From PHAA01 sp034927445 (GTDB taxonomy: Bacteria > Bacillota > Syntrophomonadia > Syntrophomonadales > Syntrophomonadaceae), in NCBI GenBank assembly GCA_034927445.1, contig JAYFPZ010000014.1, positions 87,446-151,445 of the forward strand: a stretch of DNA of 64,000 nt, written 5' to 3'. Shown here in pieces: positions 43,203 to 51,351 of this stretch. Positions within the stretch are counted from its first letter, which is position 1, and the number at the start of each line of letters is the position of its first letter. Made by a program: the position numbers and the translations under genes. The notes below the pieces were generated by a model, which saw nothing but the letters and a program-made list of their open reading frames with translations, ran no database searches and was not told where the DNA came from.

Positions 43203-43799
43203 GTGCAGGAGGAAAGATTAACCGGGGTGAGAATCGGTATAGTGCTGACTGGATCACACTGTACCATGGAGGCGGCCTTGCCCCAAATAAGCAGGCTGAA
43301 AGCCGAAGGGGCACATATTTACCCTATTCTCTCTTATACAGTTGATGAGACCGACAATAGATTTTACAAAGTTGCTGATTTAAAGAAATTCTTGCAAGAG
43401 ATAACTGACCAGCCCATTATCAATACAATCATTGGGGCCGAACCCATAGGCCCCCAGAAAAAACTTGATGTTGTGGTGGTTGTGCCTGCCACCGGCAATA
43501 CCATTGCCAAACTGGCAAATGGCATCGTAGATACTCCTGCCTTAATGGCCATCAAAGCCCATCTAAGGAATCAACGGCCGGTGGTAATAGCAATATCGAC
43601 CAATGATGCGCTGGGTATAAATGCCCGCAACCTGGGGGTACTGCTTAATATGAAAAACATCTATTTTGTGCCTTTCGGGCAGGATGATCCCCATCAAAAA
43701 GCCAATTCTCTGCTAGCCAACCTGGAACTGGTGGTTGATACGACCATATGCGCTTTGCAGGGCAAACAATTACAGCCGCTTTTATTGGGAGCGTTGTAG
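43203..43799 (+). CDS. dpaB: Dipicolinate synthase subunit B (flavoprotein)
   Basis: 198-aa flavoprotein fold (IGIVLTGSHCTMEAALPQI, VVVVPATGNTIAKLANGIVDTPALMAIKAH), the partner of DpaA. GTG start with GAGGAGG upstream, 16 bp after dpaA. Its presence marks the organism as a spore former. Confidence 0.96.
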   Translation: MQEERLTGVRIGIVLTGSHCTMEAALPQISRLKAEGAHIYPILSYTVDETDNRFYKVADLKKFLQEITDQPIINTIIGAEPIGPQKKLDVVVVVPATGNTIAKLANGIVDTPALMAIKAHLRNQRPVVIAISTNDALGINARNLGVLLNMKNIYFVPFGQDDPHQKANSLLANLELVVDTTICALQGKQLQPLLLGAL

Positions 43800-43868
43800 T
43801 AGCCTGATCAATTATGTTAGAATATTAGGATAAAATTTATAAGCTATTGGCAGGCAGGAGGATTCGTT

Positions 43869-44885
43869 GTGGCAGAAGGAATTAGATTGGCAGTAGTAGG
43901 AGCTACAGGTGCAGTAGGGCAGGAAATGCTAAAAATTTTAGAGGAAAGAAACTTTAACCTAAAAGAAATTTTATGTTTGGCTGACCCTCGTGAAGCAGGG
44001 ACCAAATTAAAGTTTAAAGGTGAGACCCTTGTGGTCAAACCAGCTGACGTTGAAGCTTTCAAGCAATCAGATATGGCTTTGTTTGCCGTAAGCAGTGAAG
44101 TCAGTTCGCAGTTGGCGCCTATGGCTGTGGAAAACAACTGTGTGGTTATAGATAATAGTTATGCTTTTCGTTTGGTTGATGGTGTGCCCCTGGTGGTGCC
44201 GGAGGTTAATCCCCTGGACATAAAGACGCATAAAGGGATTATTGCCAACCCTAATTGTTCTACGATCATAATGGTGGTGGCGATTAACCCCATTCACCTG
44301 GCCGCAGGGATTAAAAGGGTGGTTGTATCAACCTACCAGGCCGTTTCAGGAGCGGGAAAAGCAGGCCTGGATGAACTGGAGGCCAGTACCCGCGCCTATC
44401 TTGAACAGCGCGAAATTACACCGGAGGTTTTTCAATATCAGATCGCTTTTAACCTGATACCGCATATAGACATATTCGTTGATGATAATTATAGCCGGGA
44501 AGAAATGAAGATGGTCTGGGAAACCAGAAAAATTATGCATGCCCCCGACCTTATGATTTCACCGACCACCGTAAGAGTTCCGGTATTCAGAAGTCACTCG
44601 GAATCGATTAATTTGGAAACTGAGAAAAAACTTACGGTGGACGAAGTAAAACAAATTCTGGCGGCTGCTCCCGGAGTCATTGTTCAGGATGACCCTCAGG
44701 CCAAAATTTACCCCATGCCTCTTTATACCTCCAACCGGGATGAAGTATTTGTGGGCCGGATAAGAAAAGATATTTCCATGGAGAAGGGCTTGAATCTATG
44801 GGTGGCAGCGGACCAGATCAGAAAGGGCGCAGCCACCAACGCTATCCAGATAGCGGAGATTGTTGCTGATGAAAACCTGTATTAG
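43869..44885 (+). CDS. asd: Aspartate-semialdehyde dehydrogenase
   Basis: 338 aa. NADP-binding GATGAVGQEMLKILEER, catalytic Cys in NPNCSTIIM and His in RVPVFRSHSE. It makes aspartate semialdehyde for lysine, DAP, threonine and dipicolinate. GTG start, AGGAGG upstream. Confidence 0.97.
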   Translation: MAEGIRLAVVGATGAVGQEMLKILEERNFNLKEILCLADPREAGTKLKFKGETLVVKPADVEAFKQSDMALFAVSSEVSSQLAPMAVENNCVVIDNSYAFRLVDGVPLVVPEVNPLDIKTHKGIIANPNCSTIIMVVAINPIHLAAGIKRVVVSTYQAVSGAGKAGLDELEASTRAYLEQREITPEVFQYQIAFNLIPHIDIFVDDNYSREEMKMVWETRKIMHAPDLMISPTTVRVPVFRSHSESINLETEKKLTVDEVKQILAAAPGVIVQDDPQAKIYPMPLYTSNRDEVFVGRIRKDISMEKGLNLWVAADQIRKGAATNAIQIAEIVADENLY

Positions 44886-44897
44886 GAAGTGTATTAA

Positions 44898-46124
44898 TTG
44901 AGGGTACTGGTTCAGAAGTTTGGCGGAACCTCACTGGCCACTAACGAATTACGAGCACGGGTGTGCAGCATTGTGGCCGCCGCCAAACAAGCAGGTTATG
45001 CTCCGGTGATTGTTGTGTCGGCTATGGGCCGGGAAAGTGCCGCCTATGCTACCGATACTTTGCTCAACCTGATCAAGGAAATCAATCCTAACCCACTACC
45101 TCGTGAATTAGACCTGTTATTATCCTGCGGCGAGACTATTTGCGGAGTTCTGCTGGCCAACCAACTGACGGCCCAGGGAACCAATGCCCGCTTTTTCACC
45201 GGGGAACAGGCTGGAATTGTAACTGATGGCAACTATGGCAATGCCCATATCCATTATGTCAATCCGCAAAAGATTATGGAGTGCCTGGAACACGATATGG
45301 TGGCGGTAGTTGCAGGGTTTCAGGGCATAGGTCAAAATGGTGATTTAACCACTCTGGGCCGGGGGGGCAGCGATACCACCGCCAGCGCCCTGGGGGTGGC
45401 TCTGAATGCGGAGTTTATTGACATATATACCGATGTTGAAGGGGTTATGACGGCTGACCCAAGGATCGTTGAAAACGCCCGGTTACTGGACTCAATTAAT
45501 TATAATGAGATATGCCAACTGGCGCGCGACGGGGCTAAAGTAGTACATCCCCGGGCGATTGAGATCGCCATGCAGAAAGGAATTCCCCTGCGAATAAGAT
45601 CTACTTTCTCAAATTCGCTGGGGACGATGGTTTCCAACCAGACCTACCAACTGGATGAACCGGTAAAAATAATAAGCGACCGGCTGATTACGGGAATAAC
45701 TTATACTTCCAATATTGCCCAGATAAAAATAAATACCATCGGCAGGGAAAATGACCGGATTGCTTTGAGTGTTTTTAAAGCCATGGCTGATGGCGGGATA
45801 AGCGTCGATTTTATCACGGTTCAGCCCCAGGCCATTATGTTTACGGTCAGTTACGACAAGGCCATGAAGACTAATGAAATTTTACAGGGTATTGACCTGA
45901 TTCCGGAAATAGCGTTTAATTGTGCCAAGGTTGCAATCGTAGGCGCTGCCATGACAGGTATACCCGGAGTAATGCACAAGGTGGTGGAGGCTATGGCGGA
46001 GAACGATATACCGATTCTGCAGTCCGGCGACTCCTATACCAACATCTGGTGCCTGGTGAATAAGGAAGATATGATTAAGGCGGTACAGGCCTTACACGAT
46101 AAATTCGAGCTGGGAAACGATTAG
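44898..46124 (+). CDS. dapG: Aspartokinase (DapG type)
   Basis: 408 aa. Kinase domain starting LVQKFGGTSLATNE with LGRGGSDTTA, then two ACT domains (from about 265) that bind an end product. In Bacillus the DapG isozyme is inhibited by DAP and serves cell wall and spore synthesis; the same operon position here supports that. TTG start, 12 bp after asd. Confidence 0.95.
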   Translation: MRVLVQKFGGTSLATNELRARVCSIVAAAKQAGYAPVIVVSAMGRESAAYATDTLLNLIKEINPNPLPRELDLLLSCGETICGVLLANQLTAQGTNARFFTGEQAGIVTDGNYGNAHIHYVNPQKIMECLEHDMVAVVAGFQGIGQNGDLTTLGRGGSDTTASALGVALNAEFIDIYTDVEGVMTADPRIVENARLLDSINYNEICQLARDGAKVVHPRAIEIAMQKGIPLRIRSTFSNSLGTMVSNQTYQLDEPVKIISDRLITGITYTSNIAQIKINTIGRENDRIALSVFKAMADGGISVDFITVQPQAIMFTVSYDKAMKTNEILQGIDLIPEIAFNCAKVAIVGAAMTGIPGVMHKVVEAMAENDIPILQSGDSYTNIWCLVNKEDMIKAVQALHDKFELGND

Positions 46125-46143
46125 AAAAGAAGGTGGGAAAATA

Positions 46144-47019
46144 ATGAACCTTAAAATGTACACAGCTATGATAACGCCTTATTATCCGGATTTGCAGGTT
46201 AACTACAAGCGCGCGGGGGAAATCGCTGAGTATCTGGCCGCCAACGGCAGTGACGGGATCGTAGTATGCGGAACTACCGGCGAGTCACCGGTACTGAGCC
46301 CAGAGGAAAAGACCCGTTTGTTTGCCGAGATCAAAGCCAAAGTCGGAGACAGGGTTGAAGTATGGGCCGGCACCGGTTCCTACGATACCGACGCTTCCGT
46401 GCGTTTGAGCCTGGCCGCTGCCAAGACCGGGGTGGATGGGCTGCTGCTGGTTGTCCCGTACTACAACAAACCATCCCAGGAAGGGATTTATCGTCATTTT
46501 AAGGCTGTTGCGGAAAGGGTTTCAATTCCGGTTATGCTCTACAATATCCCCGGCCGGACCGGGATCAACATGCTGCCGGAAACGGTAGCGCGGCTGGCGG
46601 AAATAGAGAATATTACAGCCATAAAGGAATCAAGCGGTAGTATGGACCAAATGTCCCAGCTAAAAATGCTGTTGGCTGATAAAATGGCCATTTACTCCGG
46701 CGATGATTCCCTCACCCTGCCCATGGTGGCATTGGGGGCTGCCGGGGTGGTCAGTATCGCCTCCCATTTGGTCGGTAATGAGATTAAAGAGATGCTGAAT
46801 GCTTTTGCTGCCGGAGATGTAAAACGGGCTCAGGAACTGCATAATTATCTTTTTCCCATGTTCAAAGGCTTGTTTATAACGACCAACCCGGTGCCGGTAA
46901 AAGAGGCTCTAAACCTGTTAGGCAAGGACGTGGGAGGACTCAGACTACCCTTGTGCCAGGCCAGCGAGGCGGAAATTGCTCAGCTGCAAAGGCTGCTGGC
47001 GAGTTATAAGCTGTCATAA
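46144..47019 (+). CDS. dapA: 4-hydroxy-tetrahydrodipicolinate synthase
   Basis: 291-aa TIM barrel with GTTGESPVLS, YYNKPSQEG, YNIPGRTG and the Schiff-base Lys in AIKESSGSM. It condenses pyruvate with aspartate semialdehyde; the product feeds both DapB and DpaAB. AGAAGGTGG upstream. Confidence 0.97.
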   Translation: MNLKMYTAMITPYYPDLQVNYKRAGEIAEYLAANGSDGIVVCGTTGESPVLSPEEKTRLFAEIKAKVGDRVEVWAGTGSYDTDASVRLSLAAAKTGVDGLLLVVPYYNKPSQEGIYRHFKAVAERVSIPVMLYNIPGRTGINMLPETVARLAEIENITAIKESSGSMDQMSQLKMLLADKMAIYSGDDSLTLPMVALGAAGVVSIASHLVGNEIKEMLNAFAAGDVKRAQELHNYLFPMFKGLFITTNPVPVKEALNLLGKDVGGLRLPLCQASEAEIAQLQRLLASYKLS

Positions 47020-47084
47020 TAAACCTTATTATTGGTTAAATTAAAGATGATTCCGCTGCAAAAAGTATATTATATATTTTATGG

Positions 47085-47127
47085 CGTAGAGGAGACTTTA
47101 GTCTCCGTTGCTAAAGTCTCCTCTACG
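47085..47127. repeat. Perfect 17-bp inverted repeat
   Basis: CGTAGAGGAGACTTTAG (47085-47101) / CTAAAGTCTCCTCTACG (47111-47127), 9-nt loop. No T run follows, so it is a poor terminator; it may be a remnant of a mobile repeat or an RNA-processing stem between dapA and the RNase J gene. Confidence 0.75.
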
Positions 47128-47267
47128 GGGTATAAGAACGAGGCTTTTTGCAATGGAATCAAAGATACTTAATAAAATGAACCTGGGCCGGTTCATTTTT
47201 GTTTTGCCGCCAGCCATAATTTACATCATAACCACTATTAATTTACATTTATTAGAAATAATATGTG

Positions 47268-47296
47268 TTGAATGTAGCCTATTTTTCGGCTATAAT
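47268..47296 (+). promoter_or_regulatory. Sigma-A promoter of the RNase J gene
   Basis: TTGAAT (47268-47273), 17-bp spacer, consensus TATAAT (47291-47296), 65 bp before the start codon. Confidence 0.8.
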
Positions 47297-47360
47297 AAGC
47301 AAAGCGGTATTGTTCGGATTCAAATCGGGTTTAAAAATTGAATAAAAAGGAGGTGTGTGA

Positions 47361-49022
47361 GTGTCAGACGATCCAAGATTAGTGATGATTCCCCTGGGCG
47401 GTTTGGGGGAAGTTGGAAAGAACATGATGGCAATCAGATACCAGGATACGATCGTGGTAATCGACGCCGGACTGATGTTCCCGGAAGATGAACTACTGGG
47501 TATTGACGTGGTTATCCCGGACATTTCATTTTTGTTGGAAAACCGGGACAAAGTCAAGGCAATATTACTTACCCATGGGCATGAAGATCATGTGGGGGCC
47601 CTGCCGTATGTTTTAAAAGAAATTAATCCGCCGATTTACGGCAGCAAGCTGACTTTAGGGATTGTGGAGACCAAGCTCAAGGAACACAATCTCGAAAATG
47701 TACAGCTGAATATTGTGCGTCCCCGTGATTCGATAAGAGTCGGGCCTTTGGAAATTGAATTTTTCAGAGTAAGCCATAGCATTCCGGACTCAATGGGAAT
47801 AGCCATCCATACTCCTCTGGGAGTAATATTCCATACGGGAGATTTTAAGATTGACCAAACCCCGGTCGACGGTCAAGTTATTGATTTCCGGAAAATGGCC
47901 GAGTTAGGTGAAAAGGGCGTACTGGTTATGTTAAGTGACAGTACGAATGCTGACAAGACTGGTTTTACCCAGTCTGAAAAGATCGTGGGAATTACTTTTG
48001 ACGACCTTTTTGGCAGATGCGAAGGCCGAATAATAGTGACTACCTTTGCTTCCAACGTTCATCGCATTCAACAGGTGATTTCCACTGCCGAAAAGTACGA
48101 ACGCAAGGTCGCCATCGTAGGCAGAAGCATGGTTAACAATGTTAAGATATCCCAACAGTTGGGCTATATTGACATACCGGAAGATATTTTAATCGATATG
48201 GAAGATATTAATAAATATCCGCCGGAAAAAATAGTGGTAGCCACTACCGGTTCCCAGGGTGAGCCGATGTCCGCTCTGACCCGGATGGCTACGGCCGACC
48301 ATCGTTGGGTGGGGATTAAGCCTGGAGACACGGTTATTATTTCGGCGACCCCGATTCCCGGAAATGAAAAGCTGGTAACCAAAACCATTGACCTGCTTTT
48401 CAAACAGGGGGCAGAGGTGATTTACGAAAGGGAAATGAAAGTACACGTTTCCGGACACGCTTCCCAGGAAGAATTGAAAATGATCCTTAACATCATCAAG
48501 CCCAGATATTTTATACCTGTACACGGCGAATATCACCACCTGATGAAACACGCTAAAATAGCTGAGAGTTTAGGTATACCGCGTTCCCGTATTTTTGTGG
48601 CAGAAAATGGCCAGATTATTGAAATCAGCAAAAAGAAAGCATATGTGGCGGGTAAAGTGACTGCCGGCAAGGTACTGGTTGATGGATTGGGTGTGGGTGA
48701 TGTAGGCAATATTGTATTGCGGGATCGCCGACAGCTGTCCCAGGACGGCATTATGATCGTGGTGGTTTCAATTAACAAAGAAAACGGGGAAGTCGTCTCC
48801 GGACCTGATATTGTTACCCGCGGCTTTGTATACGTAAGGGAATCTGAACAATTAATAGACAACGCTAAAGCCAAAGTCAAAGAAGCCATGGAACAATGTC
48901 AGCGCAAGAATGTAACGGAATGGGCGGTAATAAAGTCTCAGATCCGTGACAAGCTAGGCAAGCACCTGTATGAAAAAACAGGCCGCAGACCTATGATTAT
49001 GCCGATAATTATGGAGATTTAA
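47361..49022 (+). CDS. rnj: Ribonuclease J
   Basis: 553 aa. Beta-lactamase fold with the metal motif LTHGHEDHVGALPYVL, SDSTNADKTGFT, beta-CASP domain and C-terminal domain. It is a 5'-to-3' exonuclease and endonuclease in RNA decay and maturation. GTG start with AAAGGAGG. Position after dapA matches rnjB of Bacillus; J1 and J2 cannot be told apart from sequence alone here. Confidence 0.95.
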   Translation: MSDDPRLVMIPLGGLGEVGKNMMAIRYQDTIVVIDAGLMFPEDELLGIDVVIPDISFLLENRDKVKAILLTHGHEDHVGALPYVLKEINPPIYGSKLTLGIVETKLKEHNLENVQLNIVRPRDSIRVGPLEIEFFRVSHSIPDSMGIAIHTPLGVIFHTGDFKIDQTPVDGQVIDFRKMAELGEKGVLVMLSDSTNADKTGFTQSEKIVGITFDDLFGRCEGRIIVTTFASNVHRIQQVISTAEKYERKVAIVGRSMVNNVKISQQLGYIDIPEDILIDMEDINKYPPEKIVVATTGSQGEPMSALTRMATADHRWVGIKPGDTVIISATPIPGNEKLVTKTIDLLFKQGAEVIYEREMKVHVSGHASQEELKMILNIIKPRYFIPVHGEYHHLMKHAKIAESLGIPRSRIFVAENGQIIEISKKKAYVAGKVTAGKVLVDGLGVGDVGNIVLRDRRQLSQDGIMIVVVSINKENGEVVSGPDIVTRGFVYVRESEQLIDNAKAKVKEAMEQCQRKNVTEWAVIKSQIRDKLGKHLYEKTGRRPMIMPIIMEI

Positions 49023-49043
49023 GGTTAACCGGATATTACTAGG

Positions 49044-49077
49044 CACCCTGTTGAGAGCTTTTCAACAGGGTGTTTTT
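49044..49077 (+). terminator. Terminator after RNase J
   Basis: CACCCTGTTGA (49044-49054) / TCAACAGGGTG (49062-49072), then five T. Confidence 0.9.
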
Positions 49078-49120
49078 ATGTTCAGACCGGCAAAAAATCC
49101 GAATAGCGTCATTAATTCGT

Positions 49121-49247
49121 GAGCAAAGCGAACATAGGTTGTGTCCTTTGGGTGCTTTGTTGTTCAAGAACCCCGTTCAATCAACGTAGCATATGTACGT
49201 TTCAATCACGGGATTCTTGAACGTCGCGCTCTTCGCATTTTTTGCTC
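49121..49247. repeat. Nested palindromic element
   Basis: Outer arms GAGCAAAGCGAA (49121-49132) / TTCGC-ATTT-TTTGCTC (49232-49247); inner arms GTTCAAGAACCCCGT (49162 on) / ACGGGATTCTTGAAC (to 49222), centred on ACGTAGCATATGTACGT. No coding capacity; it resembles a MITE or REP hairpin between rnj and tepA. Confidence 0.65.
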
Positions 49248-49330
49248 GGCCTGCCCTTCATTTTGTTTGATGTATTATTTGGCTGAGTCAAGGCAACTCT
49301 AAGAAAAATGATTCTGCTGATGAAAGGAGT

Positions 49331-50047
49331 ATGTCTGCCTTGACAGAAAATCCGAATCCGAATGAAAACCAAGAAAACCAGGAAAATTCCAAACTAGAGA
49401 ATATTAAAGAACTCGGGCAAGTTGAAATACCGAATTTTAAGAGTGATATACACTGCTTGACGATTGCCGGACAGGTCGAGGGGCATCTGGTTCTGCCTCC
49501 CCAAAATAAAACCACCCGCTATGAGCATGTAATTCCCCAACTGGTTGCCGTCGAAGAAAATCCGCAGATCAAGGGTTTGCTGGTGGTGTTAAACACAGTT
49601 GGGGGGGATGTTGAGGCCGGGTTGGCTCTGGCCGAAATGATTGCCGGGCTGTCCAAACCGACAGTATCGATTGTTTTAGGGGGAGGGCATTCCATCGGTT
49701 CCAGTATTGCGGTAAGCACCGATTATTCGTTTATTGCTCCGTCGGCAACCATGACCATCCATCCGATTCGGCTGACGGGTTTGGTAATCGGGGTACCGCA
49801 AACTTATGAATATCTGGATAAAATGCAGGACAGAGTGGTAAATTTTGTAGTTCAGCACTCCCAAATAACTGAACAGAAATTCCGCGACTTAATGTTTAGA
49901 ACCGGAGACCTGGCCCGCGATATCGGAACCGTGCTGGTAGGCCGGGATGCGGTTGAATGCGGCCTGATTAACCAGGTAGGCGGGATGCACGATGCTTTGA
50001 AAAAACTGCACGAATTAAAGGACGCGTCAGGAGGTGTGCTGCAGTGA
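49331..50047 (+). CDS. tepA: ClpP-like protease TepA (translocation-enhancing family)
   Basis: 238 aa. Hydrophilic N-terminus rich in Asn/Glu, then a ClpP fold: GGDVEAGLALAEMIAG, catalytic Ser in LGGGHSIGSSIA and His in TMTIHPIRLTG. TepA proteins are thought to degrade signal peptides or help secretion, or act in sporulation; the substrate is not established. ATG at 49331 is only 1 nt after AAAGGAG; the TTG at 49340 (10 nt) may be the true start. Overlaps the YlzJ gene by 4 bp. Confidence 0.9.
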   Translation: MSALTENPNPNENQENQENSKLENIKELGQVEIPNFKSDIHCLTIAGQVEGHLVLPPQNKTTRYEHVIPQLVAVEENPQIKGLLVVLNTVGGDVEAGLALAEMIAGLSKPTVSIVLGGGHSIGSSIAVSTDYSFIAPSATMTIHPIRLTGLVIGVPQTYEYLDKMQDRVVNFVVQHSQITEQKFRDLMFRTGDLARDIGTVLVGRDAVECGLINQVGGMHDALKKLHELKDASGGVLQ

Positions 50048-50247
50048 TAATGTATACGGCTGATCCTCAGGAATTGATCACAGGGATGCAGTTCCGTGAA
50101 ACAGTTCAGATTAAGCTGCCTTCAGGCGGCTATGTTAATGCCGAGTCCCTGCCTAACAACCAGATGCGGATAATTGAAATCGTAAGTACCGATCCCATGG
50201 ATTACATGTATGAACAATACCAGCCAGGTAATATCATAAGCCGCTAG
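50044..50247 (+). CDS. ylzJ: YlzJ-like small protein
   Basis: 67 aa (MIMYTADPQELITGMQF... then PLPNNQM-like and IEIVSTDPMDYM). This small family sits between tepA and ftsK/spoIIIE in Firmicutes; function unknown. GTG start overlaps the tepA stop, with GGAGGTG upstream. Confidence 0.85.
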   Translation: MIMYTADPQELITGMQFRETVQIKLPSGGYVNAESLPNNQMRIIEIVSTDPMDYMYEQYQPGNIISR

Positions 50248-50264
50248 GATAAACCGGAGGGACA

Positions 50265-50321
50265 AAAAGGGACGGTTCCTGCCTGCTTTTTGAGAAAAGC
50301 AGGCAGGAACCGTCCCCTTTT
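50265..50321 (+). terminator. Very long terminator hairpin
   Basis: 26-bp stem, left arm 50265-50290 and right arm 50295-50321 (one bulged C), around AGGGACGGTTCCTGCC / GGCAGGAACCGTCCC, with loop TGAG and a short T run at the end. It ends the tepA-ylzJ transcript and looks like a repeated hairpin class. Confidence 0.75.
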
Positions 50322-50325
50322 GCCT

Positions 50326-50400
50326 TCAAAACGCGAAGGGAAGGCGCTATAGCGCCCGCATTTTTGGCGCGCAATTCGCGCGAACGCTCATTGCATACTA
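50326..50400 (+). repeat. Dispersed intergenic repeat, copy 3 (right part only)
   Basis: AAAACGCGAAGGGAA, GGCGCTATAGCGCC, TTTTTGGCGCGCAATTCGCG and AACGCTCATTG. It lacks the left CGCTCG...GATGCAC part and the AT-rich module. Directly follows the long hairpin and precedes the uppP promoter. Confidence 0.75.
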
Positions 50401-50418
50401 ATTTTTCTCATTAAGCTG

Positions 50419-50427
50419 TGCTATAAT
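50419..50427 (+). promoter_or_regulatory. Extended -10 promoter of uppP
   Basis: TGCTATAAT (50419-50427), a perfect TGnTATAAT extended -10; no strong -35. 26 bp before the uppP start region. Confidence 0.65.
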
Positions 50428-50452
50428 TACTAAAGCATTGGGTTGGGAGGAT

Positions 50453-51244
50453 ATGGAGTTGACGATATGGCACGCAATTGTCCTGGGTATGGTTCAGGGT
50501 TTTACCGAATTTATACCTGTGAGCAGTTCAGGACACCTCATAATATTTCAATACATTTTAGGAATTCAGGAAAATCCGCTGGCTTTTGACTTACTGGTTG
50601 ATGTCGGGACTTTAGCGGCGCTATTTATTGCTTTGCGGCATGACATAGTATCCATCATCAAGAAACCATTCAGCAAAATCACTTGTTTAATTATCGTAGG
50701 ATGTATTCCCGCCGGTTTAATCGGGTATTATCTGCAGCCTCTATTGGACCAGGCATGGGATTCCCTGCTGATGGTTGGGATTGGTCTGATTGTTACCGGG
50801 GTGATTTTAAAATTTTCAGATATAGTTGCCCACAATGGTCTTAATATGAAAGACGAGTTTGACACAACCTATGGGAATGCCTTGTTTATAGGCCTGATGC
50901 AGTGCATTGCCATAATCCCCGGCATATCACGTTCAGGATTTGCGATTGTCGCCGGATTGGTAGCCGGACTTGATCGTAACTTTGCCGCACGATACTCCTT
51001 TCTGCTTTCTATTCCAGTTATACTGGGAGCCGCTCTGGTTCAAATCAAAGATGCTTCCTCCCTGGCCCTAACCGGAAGTGTTCTGCCCTATGCAGCCGGT
51101 CTGCTGACTGCGGCTGTCACCGGATTTGTGGCGATTAAAATAATCATTAAAGTTGTTAGTGAGGGGCGCATATCGATCTTCTCTTATTATTGCTGGCTGG
51201 TTGGTACTCTTGCTATAGCGGCTCAATTGTACTTCAAGTTTTAA
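50453..51244 (+). CDS. uppP: Undecaprenyl-diphosphatase UppP (BacA)
   Basis: 263-aa integral membrane protein with the two active-site strings EFIPVSSSGHL and IIPGISRSGF. It recycles undecaprenyl pyrophosphate for peptidoglycan synthesis and can give bacitracin tolerance. The ATG at 50453 is only 2 nt from GGGAGG; the TTG at 50459 (8 nt) is an equally possible start, whereas the in-frame TTG at 50438 lies before the ribosome site. Confidence 0.95.
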   Translation: MELTIWHAIVLGMVQGFTEFIPVSSSGHLIIFQYILGIQENPLAFDLLVDVGTLAALFIALRHDIVSIIKKPFSKITCLIIVGCIPAGLIGYYLQPLLDQAWDSLLMVGIGLIVTGVILKFSDIVAHNGLNMKDEFDTTYGNALFIGLMQCIAIIPGISRSGFAIVAGLVAGLDRNFAARYSFLLSIPVILGAALVQIKDASSLALTGSVLPYAAGLLTAAVTGFVAIKIIIKVVSEGRISIFSYYCWLVGTLAIAAQLYFKF

Positions 51245-51351
51245 GAGCTAATCCCAAATGGAAAAAAATAGAAAATATAACCGGCAATTGCAGGAAATGC
51301 GTTAAGTGAAGAGAAATCTATATCTATTATACTAAAAGGTGATATAAATAT

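Noticed and set aside
47153..47341. Possible 62-aa hydrophobic small protein before the RNase J gene
   Set aside because: It runs through the rnj promoter, its start has only a weak GAGG, and the sequence looks like AT-rich chance translation.
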